Shown piece after piece: positions 51,501 to 63,098 of a stretch of DNA of 64,000 nt (position 1 is the stretch's first letter; each line of letters begins with the position of its first letter). The stretch is from Ocypus olens (taxonomy: Eukaryota > Arthropoda > Insecta > Coleoptera > Staphylinidae). A model generated the notes under the pieces. It saw nothing but the letters and a program-made list of their open reading frames with translations. It did no database searches and was not told the DNA's origin. The stretch lies in the NCBI GenBank assembly GCA_910593695.2, contig OU343057.1, positions 62,001 to 126,000 on the forward strand. The letters are read 5' to 3'. The translations under genes and the position numbers were made by a program.

Positions 51501-52860
51501 CTTCAGGAAATCATTTTTTGTGCAATTTTTGTTAAAAAGTAAGAAGGGGGGACCCTTGGATAAAATTTCGGGTTTTTGTCAAAAATTAAAAATCCCCAAT
51601 TTTAATCAAATCCGACTAACTGACACACGAGGAACACAGATCTTCAATCCGCGTTCAGATTGGATTCTTCGTTCGGCCGCTACAGCCGTTCAAAGTGTGA
51701 AAAAATCGACTTTTTTCAAAAAATTTCATGGTGACTGGCTAACTTTTTTGCAATTTTCTCTGGATGAAATTTTTTAACGGCAATCGTTTTATCTCGTTCT
51801 TCTGATGAAAAAAAAGGTAAAACACAAGCGTCTACGATGATTATTAAGAAAGTTGATTTTTTCGATTTTTTTCATTTTCGAGTTTTTTTGCTGACGCGTC
51901 ACGGCCTTAAAATTGACATTTGTTCCTGCGAAAAAACATTTTCTGAAGCGTCTTGAAGCGATCTTTTGAGTGACGTCAAGAAACTCCGGATCCAACCAGT
52001 GGTTTCTTCAGGAAATCATTTTTTGTGCAATTTTTGTTAAAAAGTAAGAAGGGGGGACCCTTGGATAAAATTTCGGGTTTTTGTCAAAAATTAAAAATCC
52101 CCAATTTTAATCAAATACGACTAACTGACACACGAGGAACACAGATCTTCAATCCGCGTTCAAATTGGATTCTTCGTTCGGCCGCTACAGCCGTTCAAAG
52201 TGTGAAAAAATCGACTTTTTTCAAAAAATTTCATGGTGACTGGCTAACTTTTTTGCAATTTTCTCTGGATGAAATTTTTTAAAGGCAATCGTTTTATCTC
52301 GTTCTTCTGATGAAAAAAAAGGTAAAACACAAGCGTCTACGATGATTATTAAGAAAGTTGATTTTTTCGATTTTTTTCCATTTTCGAGTTTTTTTGCTGA
52401 CGCGTCACGGCCTTAAAATTGACATTTCTTCCTGCGAAAAAACATTTTCTGAAGGGTCTTGAAGCGATCTTTGGAGTGACGTCAAGAAACTCCGGATCCA
52501 ACCAGTGGTTTCTTCAGGAAATCATTTTTTGTGCAATTTTTCTTAAAAAGTAAGAAGGGGGGACCCTTGGATAAAATTTCGGGTTTTTGTCAAAAATTAA
52601 AAATCCCCAATTTTAATTAAATCCGACTAACTGACACACGAGGAACACAGATCTTCAATCCGCGTTCAAATTGGATTCTTCGTTCGGCCGCTACAGCCGT
52701 TCAAAGTGTGAAAAAATCGACTTTTTTCAAAAAATTTCATAGTGACTGGCTAACTTTTTTGCAATTTTCTCTGGATGAAATTTTTTAACGGCAATCGTTT
52801 TATCTCGTTCTTCTGATGAAAAAAAAGGTAAAACATAAGCGTCTACGATGATTATTAAGA

Positions 52861-52890
52861 AAGTTGATTTTTTCAACTGATTTTTAAAAT
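52861..52890 (+). other. Deletion with fold-back insertion in a 505-bp monomer
   Basis: GTTGA (52863-52867) is followed by five T and then TCAAC (52873-52877), its exact reverse complement. TGATTTTT and then AAAATTGACATTTG follow. About 34 bp net are missing, including the TGACGCGTCA palindrome and CGGCC. The inverted copy of the flanking bases suggests template switching during repair. I saw it in one copy only. Confidence 0.78.
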
Positions 52891-53001
52891 TGACATTTGT
52901 TCCTGCGAAAGTACATTTTCTGAAGCGTCTTGAAGCGATCTTTCGAGTGACGTCAAGAAACTCCGGATCCAACCAGTGGTTTCGCCAAGAAATCATTTTT
53001 A

Positions 53002-56000
53002 GTGCAATTTTTGTTAAAAAGTAAGAAGGGGGGACCCTTGGATAAAATTTCGGGTTTTTGTCAAAAATTAAAAATCCCCAATTTTAATCAAATCCGACTA
53101 ATTGACACACGAGGAACACAGATCTTCAATCCGCGTTCAAATTGGATTCTTCGTTCGGCCGCTACAGCCGTTCAAAGTGTGAAAAAATCGACTTTTTTCA
53201 AAAAATTTCATGGTGACAGGCTAACTTTTTTGCAATTTTCTCTGGATGAAATTTCTTAACTGCAATCGTTTAATCTCGTTCTTCTGATGAAAAAAAGGTA
53301 TACTTCAATGGTCTACGAAGATTATTAAGAAAGTTGATTTTTTCGATTTTTTCCATTTTCGAGTTTTTTTGCTGACGCGTCACGGCCTTAAAATTGACAT
53401 TTGTTCCTGCGAAAGTACATTTTCTGAAGCGTCTTGAAGCGATCTTTCGAGTGACGTCAAGAAACTCCGGATCCAACCAGTGGTTTCTTCAGGAAATCAT
53501 TTTTAGTGCAATTTTTGTTAAAAAGTAAGAAGGGGGGACCCTTGGATAAAATTTCGGGTTTTTGTCAAAAATTAAAAATCCCCAATTTTAATCAAATCCG
53601 ACTAATTGACACACGAGGAACACAGATCTTCAATCCGCGTTCAAATTGGATTCTTCGTTCGGCCGCTACAGCCGTTCAAAGTGTGAAAAAATCGACTTTT
53701 TTCAAAAAATTTCATGGTGACAGGCTAACTTTTTTGCAATTTTCTCTGGATGAAATTTCTTAACTGCAATCGTTTAATCTCGTTCTTCTGATGAAAAAAA
53801 AGGTATACTTCAATGGTCTACGATGATTATTAAGAAAGTTGATTTTTTCGATTTTTTCCATTTTCGAGTTTTTTTGCTGACACGTCACGGCCTTAAAATT
53901 GACATTTGTTCCTGCGAAAGTACATTTTCTGAAGCGTCTTGAAGCGATCTTTCGAGTGACGTCAAGAAACTCCGGATCCAACCAGTGGTTTCTTCAGGAA
54001 ATCATTTTTAGTGCAATTTTTGTTAAAAAGTAAGAAGGGGGGACCCTTGGAAAAAATTTCGGGTTTTTGTCAAAAATTAAAAATCCCCAATTTTAATCAA
54101 ATCCGACTAATTGACACACGAGGAACACAGATCTTCAATCCGCGTTCAAATTGGATTCTTCGTTCGGCCGCTACAGCCGTTCAAAGTGTGAAAAAATCGA
54201 CTTTTTTCAAAAAATTTCATGGTGACAGGCTAACTTTTTTGCAATTTTCTCTGGATGAAATTTCTTAACTGCAATCGTTTAATCTCGTTCTTCTGATGAA
54301 AAAAAAGGTATACTTCAATGGTCTACGATGATTATTAAGAAAGTTGATTTTTTCGATTTTTTCCATTTTCGAGTTTTTTTGCTGACGCGTCACGGCCTTA
54401 AAATTGACATTTGTTCCTGCGAAAGTACATTTTCTGAAGCGTCTTGAAGCGATCTTTCGAGTGACGTCAAGAAACTCCGGATCCAACCAGTGGTTTCGCC
54501 AAGAAATCATTTTTAGTGCAATTTTTGTTAAAAAGTAAGAAGGGGGGACCCTTGGATAAAATTTCGGGTTTTTGTCAAAAATTAAAAATCCCCAATTTTA
54601 ATCAAATCCGACTAATTGACACACGAGGAACACAGATCTTCAATCCGCGTTCAAATTGGATTCTTCGTTCGGCCGCTACAGCCGTTCAAAGTGTGAAAAA
54701 ATCGACTTTTTTCAGAAAATTTCATGGTGACTGGCTAACTTTTTTGCAATTTTCTCTGGATGAAATTTTTTAACGGCAATCGTTTTATCTCGTTCTTCTG
54801 ATGAAAAAAAAGGTAAAACACAAGCGTCTACGATGATTATTAAGAAAGTTGATTTTTTCGATTTTTTCCATTTTCGAGTTTTTTTGCTGACGCGTCACGA
54901 CCTTAAAATTGACATTAGTTCCTGCGAAAAAACATTTTCTGAAACGTCTTGAAGCGATCTTTCGAGTGACGTCAAGAAACTCCGGATCCAACCAGTGGTT
55001 TCTTCAGGAAATCATTTTTAGTGCAATTTTTGTTAAAAAGTAAGAAGGGGGGACCCTTGGATAAAATTTCGGGTTTTTGTCAAAAATTAAAAATCCCCAA
55101 TTTTAATCAAATCCGACTAATTGACACACGAGGAACACAGATCTTCAATCCGCGTTCAAATTGGATTCTTCGTTCGGCCGCTACAGCCGTTCAAAGTGTG
55201 AAAAAATCGACTTTTTTCAAAAAATTTCATGGTGACAGGCTAACTTTTTTGCAATTTTCTCTGGATGAAATTTCTTAACTGCAATCGTTTAATCTCGTTC
55301 TTCTGATGAAAAAAAGGTATACTTCAATGGTCTACGATGATTATTAAGAAAGTTGATTTTTTCGATTTTTTCCATTTTCGAGTTTTTTTGCTGACGCGTC
55401 ACGGCCTTAAAATTGACATTTGTTCCTGCGAAAGTACATTTTCTGAAGCGTCTTGAAGCGATCTTTCGAGTGACGTCAAGAAACTCCGGATCCAACCAGT
55501 GGTTTCTTCAGGAAATCATTTTTAGTGCAATTTTTGTTAAAAAGTAAGAAGGGGGGACCCTTGGAAAAAATTTCGGGTTTTTGTCAAAAATTAAAAATCC
55601 CCAATTTTAATCAAATCCGACTAATTGACACACGAGGAACACAGATCTTCAATCCGCGTTCAAATTGGATTCTTCGTTCGGCCGCTACAGCCGTTCAAAG
55701 TGTGAAAAAATCGACTTTTTTCAAAAAATTTCATGGTGACAGGCTAACTTTTTTGCAATTTTCTCTGGATGAAATTTCTTAACTGCAATCGTTTAATCTC
55801 GTTCTTCTGATGAAAAAAAAGGTATACTTCAATGGTCTACGATGATTATTAAGAAAGTTGATTTTTTCGATTTTTTCCATTTTCGAGTTTTTTTGCTGAC
55901 ACGTCACGGCCTTAAAATTGACATTTGTTCCTGCGAAAGTACATTTTCTGAAGCGTCTTGAAGCGATCTTTCGAGTGACGTCAAGAAACTCCGGATCCAA

Positions 56001-57039
56001 CCAGTGGTTTCTTCAGGAAATCATTTTTAGTGCAATTTTTGTTAAAAAGTAAGAAGGGGGGACCCTTGGAAAAAATTTCGGGTTTTTGTCAAAAATTAAA
56101 AATCCCCAATTTTAATCAAATCCGACTAATTGACACACGAGGAACACAGATCTTCAATCCGCGTTCAAATTGGATTCTTCGTTCGGCCGCTACAGCCGTT
56201 CAAAGTGTGAAAAAATCGACTTTTTTCAAAAAATTTCATGGTGACAGGCTAACTTTTTTGCAATTTTCTCTGGATGAAATTTCTTAACTGCAATCGTTTA
56301 ATCTCGTTCTTCTGATGAAAAAAAAGGTATACTTCAATGGTCTACGATGATTATTAAGAAAGTTGATTTTTTCGATTTTTTCCATTTTCGAGTTTTTTTG
56401 CTGACGCGTCACGGCCTTAAAATTGACATTTGTTCCTGCGAAAGTACATTTTCTGAAGCGTCTTGAAGCGATCTTTCGAGGGACGTCAAGAAACTCCGGA
56501 TCCAACCAGTGGGTTCGCCAAGAAATCATTTTTAGTGCAATTTTTGTTAAAAAGTAAGAAGGGGGGACCCTTGGATAAAATTTCGGGTTTTTGTCAAAAA
56601 TTAAAAATCCCCAATTTTAATCAAATCCGACTAATTGACACACGAGGAACACAGATCTTCAATCCGCGTTCAAATTGGATTCTTCGTTCGGCCGCTACAG
56701 CCGTTCAAAGTGTGAAAAAATCGACTTTTTTCAGAAAATTTCATGGTGACTGGCTAACTTTTTTGCAATTTTCTCTGGATGAAATTTTTTAACGGCAATC
56801 GTTTTATCTCGTTCTTCTGATGAAAAAAAAGGTAAAACACAAGCGTCTACGATGATTATTAAGAAAGTTGATTTTTTCGATTTTTTCCATTTTCGAGTTT
56901 TTTTGCTGACGCGTCACGACCTTAAAATTGACATTAGTTCCTGCGAAAAAACATTTTCTGAAACGTCTTGAAGCGATCTTTCGAGTGACGTCAAGAAACT
57001 CCGGATCCAACCAGTGGTTTCTTCAGGAAATCATTTTTA
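53002..57039 (+). repeat. 2019-bp four-monomer higher-order repeat, two adjacent copies
   Basis: Units 53002-55020 and 55021-57039 carry the same four monomers in order. Three have GGTGACAGGC, AATTTCTTAACTGC and CGTTTAATCTCG. The fourth has TTTTTTCAGAAAATTTC and ends with ACGACCTTAAAATTGACATTAG and GAAACGTC. The first step in each is 504 bp because the A-tract before GGTATAC is one shorter. A third copy lies at 59060-61078, where the tail of the fourth monomer is of a different type. Confidence 0.88.
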
Positions 57040-60000
57040 GTGCAATTTTTGTTAAAAAGTAAGAAGGGGGGACCCTTGGATAAAATTTCGGGTTTTTGTC
57101 AAAAATTAAAAATCCCCAATTTTAATCAAATCCGACTAATTGACACACGAGGAACACAGATCTTCAATCCGCGTTCAAATTGGATTCTTCGTTCGGCCGC
57201 TACAGCCGTTCAAAGTGTGAAAAAATCGACTTTTTTCAGAAAATTTCATGGTGACTGGCTAACTTTTTTGCAATTTTCTCTGGATGAAATTTTTTAACGG
57301 CAATCGTTTTATCTCGTTCTTCTGATGAAAAAAAAGGTAAAACACAAGCGTCTACGATGATTATTAAGAAAGTTGATTTTTTCGATTTTTTCCATTTTCG
57401 AGTTTTTTTGCTGACGCGTCACGACCTTAAAATTGACATTAGTTCCTGCGAAAAAACATTTTCTGAAACGTCTTGAAGCGATCTTTCGAGTGACGTCAAG
57501 AAACTCCGGATCCAACCAGTGGTTTCTTCAGGAAATCATTTTTAGTGCAATTTTTGTTAAAAAGTAAGAAGGGGGGACCCTTGGATAAAATTTCGGGTTT
57601 TTGTCAAAAATTAAAAATCCCCAATTTTAATCAAATCCGACTAATTGACACACGAGGAACACAGATCTTCAATCCGCGTTCAAATTGGATTCTTCGTTCG
57701 GCCGCTACAGCCGTTCAAAGTGTGAAAAAATCGACTTTTTTCAAAAAATTTCATGGTGACTGGCTAACTTTTTTGCAATTTTCTCTGGATGAAATTTTTT
57801 AACGGCAATCGTTTTATCTCGTTCTTCTGATGAAAAAAAAGGTAAAACACAAGCGTCTACGATGATTATTAAGAAAGTTGATTTTTTCGATTTTTTCCAT
57901 TTTCGAGTTTTTTTGCTGACACGTCACGGCCTTAAAATTGACATTTGTTCCTGCGAAAGTACATTTTCTGAAGCGTCTTGAAGCGATCTTTCGAGTGACG
58001 TCAAGAAACTCCGGATCCAACCAGTGGTTTCGCCAAGAAATCATTTTTAGTGCAATTTTTGTTAAAAAGTAAGAAGGGGGGACCCTTGGATAAAATTTCG
58101 GGTTTTTGTCAAAAATTAAAAATCCCCAATTTTAATCAAATCCGACTAATTGACACACGGGGAACACAGATCTTCAATCCGCGTTCAAATTGGATTCTTC
58201 GTTCGGCTGCTATAGCCGTTCAAAGTGTGAAAAAATCGACTTTTTTCAAAAAATTTCATGGTGACTGGCTAACTTTTTTGCAATTTTCTCTGGATGAAAT
58301 TTTTTAAAGGCAATCGTTTTATCTCGTTCTTCTGATGAAAAAAAAGGTATACTTCAATGGTCTACGATGATTATTAAGAAAGTTGATTTTTTCGATTTTT
58401 TCCATTTTCGAGTTTTTTTGCTGACGCGTCACGGCCTTAAAATTGACATTTGTTCCTGCGAAAAAACATTTTCTGAAGCGTCTTGAAGCGATCTTTCGAG
58501 TGACGTCAAGAAACTCCGGATCCAACCAGTGGTTTCTTCAGGAAATCATTTTTAGTGCAATTTTTGTTAAAAAGTAAGAAGGGGGGACCCTTGGATAAAA
58601 TTTCGGGTTTTTGTCAAAAATTAAAAATCCCCAATTTTAATCAAATCCGACTAACTGACACACGAGGAACACAGATCTTCAATCCGCGTTCAAATTGGAT
58701 TCTTCGTTCGGCTGCTATAGCCGTTCAAAGTGTGAAAAAATCGACTTTTTTCAAAAAATTTCATGGTGACTGGCTAACTTTTTTGCAATTTTCTCTAGAT
58801 AAAATTTTTTAACGGCAATCGTTTTATCTCGTTCTTCTGATGAAAAAAAAGGTAAAACACAAGCGTCTACGATGATTATTAAGAAAGTTGATTTTTTCGA
58901 TTTTTTCCATTTTCGAGTTTTTTTGCTGACGCGTCACGGCCTTAAAATTGACATTTCTTCCTGCGAAAAAACATTTTCTGAAGCGTCTTGAAGCGATCTT
59001 TTGAGTGACGTCAAGAAACTCCGGATCCAACCAGTGGTTTCTTCAGGAAATCATTTTTTGTGCAATTTTTGTTAAAAAGTAAGAAGGGGGGACCCTTGGA
59101 TAAAATTTCGGGTTTTTGTCAAAAATTAAAAATCCCCAATTTTAATCAAATCCGACTAATTGACACACGAGGAACACAGATCTTCAATCCGCGTTCAAAT
59201 TGGATTCTTCGTTCGGCCGCTACAGCCGTTCAAAGTGTGAAAAAATCGACTTTTTTCAAAAAATTTCATGGTGACAGGCTAACTTTTTTGCAATTTTCTC
59301 TGGATGAAATTTCTTAACTGCAATCGTTTAATCTCGTTCTTCTGATGAAAAAAAGGTATACTTCAATGGTCTACGATGATTATTAAGAAAGTTGATTTTT
59401 TCGATTTTTTCCATTTTCGAGTTTTTTTGCTGACGCGTCACGGCCTTAAAATTGACATTTGTTCCTGCGAAAGTACATTTTCTGAAGCGTCTTGAAGCGA
59501 TCTTTCGAGTGACGTCAAGAAACTCCGGATCCAACCAGTGGTTTCTTCAGGAAATCATTTTTAGTGCAATTTTTGTTAAAAAGTAAGAAGGGGGGACCCT
59601 TGGAAAAAATTTCGGGTTTTTGTCAAAAATTAAAAATCCCCAATTTTAATCAAATCCGACTAATTGACACACGAGGAACACAGATCTTCAATCCGCGTTC
59701 AAATTGGATTCTTCGTTCGGCCGCTACAGCCGTTCAAAGTGTGAAAAAATCGACTTTTTTCAAAAAATTTCATGGTGACAGGCTAACTTTTTTGCAATTT
59801 TCTCTGGATGAAATTTCTTAACTGCAATCGTTTAATCTCGTTCTTCTGATGAAAAAAAAGGTATACTTCAATGGTCTACGATGATTATTAAGAAAGTTGA
59901 TTTTTTCGATTTTTTCCATTTTCGAGTTTTTTTGCTGACACGTCACGGCCTTAAAATTGACATTTGTTCCTGCGAAAGTACATTTTCTGAAGCGTCTTGA

Positions 60001-63000
60001 AGCGATCTTTCGAGTGACGTCAAGAAACTCCGGATCCAACCAGTGGTTTCTTCAGGAAATCATTTTTAGTGCAATTTTTGTTAAAAAGTAAGAAGGGGGG
60101 ACCCTTGGAAAAAATTTCGGGTTTTTGTCAAAAATTAAAAATCCCCAATTTTAATCAAATCCGACTAATTGACACACGAGGAACACAGATCTTCAATCCG
60201 CGTTCAAATTGGATTCTTCGTTCGGCCGCTACAGCCGTTCAAAGTGTGAAAAAATCGACTTTTTTCAAAAAATTTCATGGTGACAGGCTAACTTTTTTGC
60301 AATTTTCTCTGGATGAAATTTCTTAACTGCAATCGTTTAATCTCGTTCTTCTGATGAAAAAAAAGGTATACTTCAATGGTCTACGATGATTATTAAGAAA
60401 GTTGATTTTTTCGATTTTTTCCATTTTCGAGTTTTTTTGCTGACGCGTCACGGCCTTAAAATTGACATTTGTTCCTGCGAAAGTACATTTTCTGAAGCGT
60501 CTTGAAGCGATCTTTCGAGTGACGTCAAGAAACTCCGGATCCAACCAGTGGTTTCGCCAAGAAATCATTTTTAGTGCAATTTTTGTTAAAAAGTAAGAAG
60601 GGGGGACCCTTGGATAAAATTTCGGGTTTTTGTCAAAAATTAAAAATCCCCAATTTTAATCAAATCCGACTAATTGACACACGAGGAACACAGATCTTCA
60701 ATCCGCGTTCAAATTGGATTCTTCGTTCGGCCGCTACAGCCGTTCAAAGTGTGAAAAAATCGACTTTTTTCAGAAAATTTCATGGTGACTGGCTAACTTT
60801 TTTGCAATTTTCTCTGGATGAAATTTTTTAACGGCAATCGTTTTATCTCGTTCTTCTGATGAAAAAAAAGGTAAAACACAAGCGTCTACGATGATTATTA
60901 AGAAAGTTGATTTTTTCGATTTTTTCCATTTTCGAGTTTTTTTACTGACACGTCACGGCCTTAAAATTGACATTTGTTCCTGCGAAAGTACATTTTCTGA
61001 AGCGTCTTGAAGCGATCTTTCGAGTGACGTCAAGAAACTCCGGATCCAACCAGTGGTTTCGCCAAGAAATCATTTTTAGTGCAATTTTTGTTAAAAAGTA
61101 AGAAGGGGGGACCCTTGGATAAAATTTCGGGTTTTTGTCAAAAATTAAAAATCCCCAATTTTAATCAAATCCGACTAATTGACACACGAGGAACACAGAT
61201 CTTCAATCCGCGTTCAAATTGGATTCTTCGTTCGGCCGCTACAGCCGTTCAAAGTGTGAAAAAATCGACTTTTTTCAAAAAATTTCACGGTGACTGGCTA
61301 ACTTTTTTGCAATTTTCTCTGGATGAAATTTTTTAACGGCAATCGTTTTATCTCGTTCTTCTGATGAAAAAAAAGGTAAAACACAAGCGTCTACGATGAT
61401 TATTAAGAAAGTTGATTTTTTCGATTTTTTCCATTTTCGAGTTTTTTTGCTGACGCGTCACGACCTTAAAATTGACATTAGTTCCTGCGAAAAAACATTT
61501 TCTGAAACGTCTTGAAGCGATCTTTCGAGTGACGTCAAGAAACTCCGGATCCAACCAGTGGTTTCTTCAGGAAATCATTTTTAGTGCAATTTTTGTTAAA
61601 AAGTAAGAAGGGGGGACCCTTGGATAAAATTTCGGGTTTTTGTCAAAAATTAAAAATCCCCAATTTTAATCAAATCCGACTAATTGACACACGAGGAACA
61701 CAGATCTTCAATCCGCGTTCAAATTGGATTCTTCGTTCGGCCGCTACAGCCGTTCAAAGTGTGAAAAAATCGACTTTTTTCAAAAAATTTCATGGTGACT
61801 GGCTAACTTTTTTGCAATTTTCTCTGGATGAAATTTTTTAACGGCAATCGTTTTATCTCGTTCTTCTGATGAAAAAAAAGGTAAAACACAAGCGTCTACG
61901 ATGATTATTAAGAAAGTTGATTTTTTCGATTTTTTCCATTTTCGAGTTTTTTTGCTGACACGTCACGGCCTTAAAATTGACATTTGTTCCTGCGAAAGTA
62001 CATTTTCTGAAGCGTCTTGAAGCGATCTTTCGAGTGACGTCAAGAAACTCCGGATCCAACCAGTGGTTTCGCCAAGAAATCATTTTTAGTGCAATTTTTG
62101 TTAAAAAGTAAGAAGGGGGGACCCTTGGATAAAATTTCGGGTTTTTGTCAAAAATTAAAAATCCCCAATTTTAATCAAATCCGACTAATTGACACACGGG
62201 GAACACAGATCTTCAATCCGCGTTCAAATTGGATTCTTCGTTCGGCTGCTATAGCCGTTCAAAGTGTGAAAAAATCGACTTTTTTCAAAAAATTTCATGG
62301 TGACTGGCTAACTTTTTTGCAATTTTCTCTGGATGAAATTTTTTAAAGGCAATCGTTTTATCTCGTTCTTCTGATGAAAAAAAAGGTATACTTCAATGGT
62401 CTACGATGATTATTAAGAAAGTTGATTTTTTCGATTTTTTCCATTTTCGAGTTTTTTTGCTGACGCGTCACGGCCTTAAAATTGACATTTGTTCCTGCGA
62501 AAAAACATTTTCTGAAGCGTCTTGAAGCGATCTTTCGAGTGACGTCAAGAAACTCCGGATCCAACCAGTGGTTTCTTCAGGAAATCATTTTTAGTGCAAT
62601 TTTTGTTAAAAAGTAAGAAGGGGGGACCCTTGGATAAAATTTCGGGTTTTTGTCAAAAATTAAAAATCCCCAATTTTAATTAAATCCGACTAACTGACAC
62701 ACGAGGAACACAGATCTTCAATCCGCGTTCAAATTGGATTCTTCGTTCGGCCGCTACAGCCGTTCAAAGTGTGAAAAAATCGACTTTTTTCAAAAAATTT
62801 CATGGTGACTGGCTAACTTTTTTGCAATTTTCTCTGGATGAAATTTTTTAACGGCAATCGTTTTATCTCGTTCTTCTGATGAAAAAAAAGGTAAAACATA
62901 AGCGTCTACGATGATTATTAAGAAAGTTGATTTTTTCGATTTTTTCCATTTTCGAGTTTTTTTGCTGACGCGTCACGGCCTTAAAATTGACATTTCTTCC

Positions 63001-63098
63001 TGCAAAAAAACATTTTCTGAAGCGTCTTGAAGCGATCTTTTGAGTGACGTCAAGAAACTCCGGATCCAACCAGTGGTTTCTTCAGGAAATCATTTTTT
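55021..63098 (+). repeat. 4039-bp eight-monomer higher-order repeat, two adjacent copies
   Basis: Units 55021-59059 and 59060-63098 correspond monomer by monomer at a constant offset of 4039 bp. Shared private marks include GTTCGGCTGCTATAGCC with ACACGGGG (58,156-58,210 and 62,195-62,249) and CATTTCTTCCTGC near 58,952 and 62,991. The copies differ in patches. The tail around 56,890-56,960 (ACGACC, GAAACG) is replaced at 60,935-61,075 by ACACGTCACGGCC with TTTCGCCAAGAAATC. This looks like later conversion from a sister monomer. The array continues beyond the window. Confidence 0.87.
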
